The position numbers were made by a program, and so were the translations under genes. Below are positions 62,971 through 64,000 of a stretch of 64,000 nt of DNA, one piece after another. Within the stretch, counting starts at the first letter, position 1; every line of letters starts with the position of its first letter. The DNA lies in assembly GCA_003605175.1 (NCBI GenBank), contig QWDA01000005.1:124001-188000 (forward strand). The letters are read 5' to 3'. This DNA is from Paracoccaceae bacterium (GTDB taxonomy: Bacteria > Pseudomonadota > Alphaproteobacteria > Rhodobacterales > Rhodobacteraceae). Under the pieces are notes generated by a model. That model made no database searches and was not told the DNA's origin. It saw only the letters and a list, made by a program, of their open reading frames with translations.

Positions 62971-63030
62971 GTGGCGGCGCGGAGGCGGGAAAAAAATCTT
63001 CGCGCGGAGGGGCGTGTTTCGGTGGGGCAA

Positions 63031-63732
63031 ATGGAAACGGAAAACCTGACGCTCGAGGATGGGACCATCGCAAGAAGTTGCCCGCTGATGCGGGCGCTTC
63101 CCGAGCATGCTTTCGAGGCGGTCCTGAAGGGCGGCGAGGTCTTCCGCCTCGCCCGCGGCGAGACCCTGTTCGATGTCGAGGAGACCGCGAAGAACCTCTT
63201 TGTCGTCCTCGATGGCAGGATCAAGCTGACCAATATCGACGCGGGCGGAAGGGCCCATGTCATCGCGATCTTTTCCCGGGGCGAGAGCCTGGCCGAAGCC
63301 GTCGCCTTCATCGAGGCGCGCTATCCGGCGGCGGCGGAGGCCATCACCGACGCGCGGGTGCTCTCGATCCGGGGCGGGCTGTTTCTCGACGTGATGATGT
63401 CCGACCGGGCGGTGCTGGGCAGCGGGCTGGCGGCGATCTACCGGCACCTGCATTATCTCGTGTCCGAGGTGGAGAACCTGAAATCCCGGACCATCCGGCA
63501 AAGGACGGCGGCGTTCCTGGTGGGCCTCGCGCCCCAGGAGAGCGGGCCGGCGCGGATCGAGCTGCCGTTCGAGAAGGCTCTCCTCGCGGCGAAGATCGGC
63601 ACCAGCCCGGAGAATCTCTCGCGGACCCTGGCCTCGCTCGGGGAGTTCGGGGTGCGGATCGACAGGAGCCGGGTCGAGATCGCGGATCTGGCAGTGCTGC
63701 GGAAGGAGGCCGGGCTCGACGCCGGCGGGTAG
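63031..63732 (+). CDS. Crp/Fnr-family transcriptional regulator, DNR/NNR-like, probable nap regulator
   Basis: A 233-residue regulator: a cyclic-nucleotide-binding-type sensor domain (residues about 20-140, with LARGETLFDVEETAKNLFVV and GESLAEAVAFIE), a dimerisation helix and a C-terminal winged HTH. The recognition helix SPENLSRTL carries E-x-x-S-R, the FNR specificity residues for TTGA half sites. Only one cysteine is present (C17), so it does not hold an FNR-type 4Fe-4S cluster; DNR/NnrR-like sensing (heme/NO) is more likely. GGTGGGG precedes the ATG; a GTG three codons upstream is possible. It is divergent from napF. Confidence 0.82.
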   Translation: METENLTLEDGTIARSCPLMRALPEHAFEAVLKGGEVFRLARGETLFDVEETAKNLFVVLDGRIKLTNIDAGGRAHVIAIFSRGESLAEAVAFIEARYPAAAEAITDARVLSIRGGLFLDVMMSDRAVLGSGLAAIYRHLHYLVSEVENLKSRTIRQRTAAFLVGLAPQESGPARIELPFEKALLAAKIGTSPENLSRTLASLGEFGVRIDRSRVEIADLAVLRKEAGLDAGG

Positions 63733-63921
63733 CCGCGCGCGGGCGGCGGTTTCGCCTGCCTTTCGTTCCCCGCCGTCTTCGCGTCGCGTCTCCCGGTGGC
63801 GGGAAGGGGTAGCCGGCATCGGACGGCACGGCTAAGCTATCGCATGCGCAATCCCCAAGCCGGACCATCCGGCGCCCCGGGGGAGGCAAACTTACCTGGA
63901 ATCATTGGGTCAGGTCGGACG

Positions 63922-64000
63922 ATGTTGAGAATTGATTTCAAGGAATGGCTTGAAACCGGCCCTGCCCGGGCGGAGACGGCCCCGGTCGAGACCACCGCCC
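63922..64000 (+). CDS. Start of an unknown gene (runs off the window)
   Basis: The last 79 bases open a frame beginning MLRIDFKEWLETGPARAET after CAGGTCGGACG. Residue use is plausible for a real gene, and the 190 bp upstream, including a GC-rich stretch with CCGGACCATCCGG, could hold its promoter. Too little is visible to name it. Confidence 0.35.
   Translation, partial: MLRIDFKEWLETGPARAETAPVETTA

Noticed and set aside
63031-63732. Naming the regulator fnr or fnrL
   Set aside because: FNR needs four cysteines for its 4Fe-4S cluster; only one is present here.

Overview
The window looks like a chromosomal piece of a high-GC alphaproteobacterium, most likely of the Rhodobacterales (Rhodobacteraceae/Paracoccaceae). 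Pointers are the very GC-rich coding style, a 44-residue aa3-type cytochrome c oxidase subunit IV, a DmdC-like acyl-CoA dehydrogenase, a DUF6173-type protein, an opgG-opgH pair, fused Sua5-type TsaC, an elongator tRNA-Met of alphaproteobacterial type and many 4-nt ATGA/GTGA gene overlaps. All function calls come from reading motifs and recalling families; no database search was possible.

Layout. 1-3317: a FecB/FecCD/ATPase iron-complex importer, divergent from a partial methyltransferase, with an 18-bp palindrome in the shared promoter region. 3318-3763: a transposase remnant beside tRNA-Met(CAT). 3818-7720: a ybbP-ybbA-type ABC system divergent from a TesA-like esterase, the same neighbourhood as in E. 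coli. 7725-16239: hybrid histidine kinase, L-serine dehydratase, DUF302 protein, a ThDP enzyme coupled to a class III CoA-transferase, and a TTC38-like TPR protein. 16556-19950: opgG-opgH for osmoregulated periplasmic glucans. 20194-25927: a leftward set (esterase, rhodanese, lipoprotein, cytochrome oxidase subunit IV, DUF6173, metallo-hydrolase, acyl-CoA dehydrogenase). 26046-28829: tsaC, algH, a DsbD N-terminal-type protein. 28868-36296: an RND efflux pair, then a tightly overlapping UDG-phosphoesterase-LysE-moaB operon. 36449-44248: lipoprotein, outer-membrane protein, argD-argF, hrpB, meaB. 44489-48836: a broken phosphatase, a TetR/AEC-transporter divergon, a DoxX-like/secreted protein pair and a HAD hydrolase. 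48840-53742: MFS transporter and a divergently split capsule-type exporter (KpsT/KpsE leftward, KpsM rightward) with a sulfotransferase. 54263-62886: thrS and a complete periplasmic nitrate reductase operon in the order napFDAGHBC. 62957-63732: an FNR-type box and a divergent Crp/Fnr-family regulator that probably controls nap.

The most distinctive non-coding structures are two dispersed repeat families. One is an array of three 11-bp direct repeats (core AACCYGTACAC) found at 27263, 44258 and 53852, each time between convergent gene ends. The other is a 120-146 bp element with 12-13 bp terminal inverted repeats (GCGCCTGCCCGTG) at 20019, 22328 and 27051. Both look like small mobile or architectural DNA elements rather than genes. 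No CRISPR array, rRNA or intact insertion sequence was seen.
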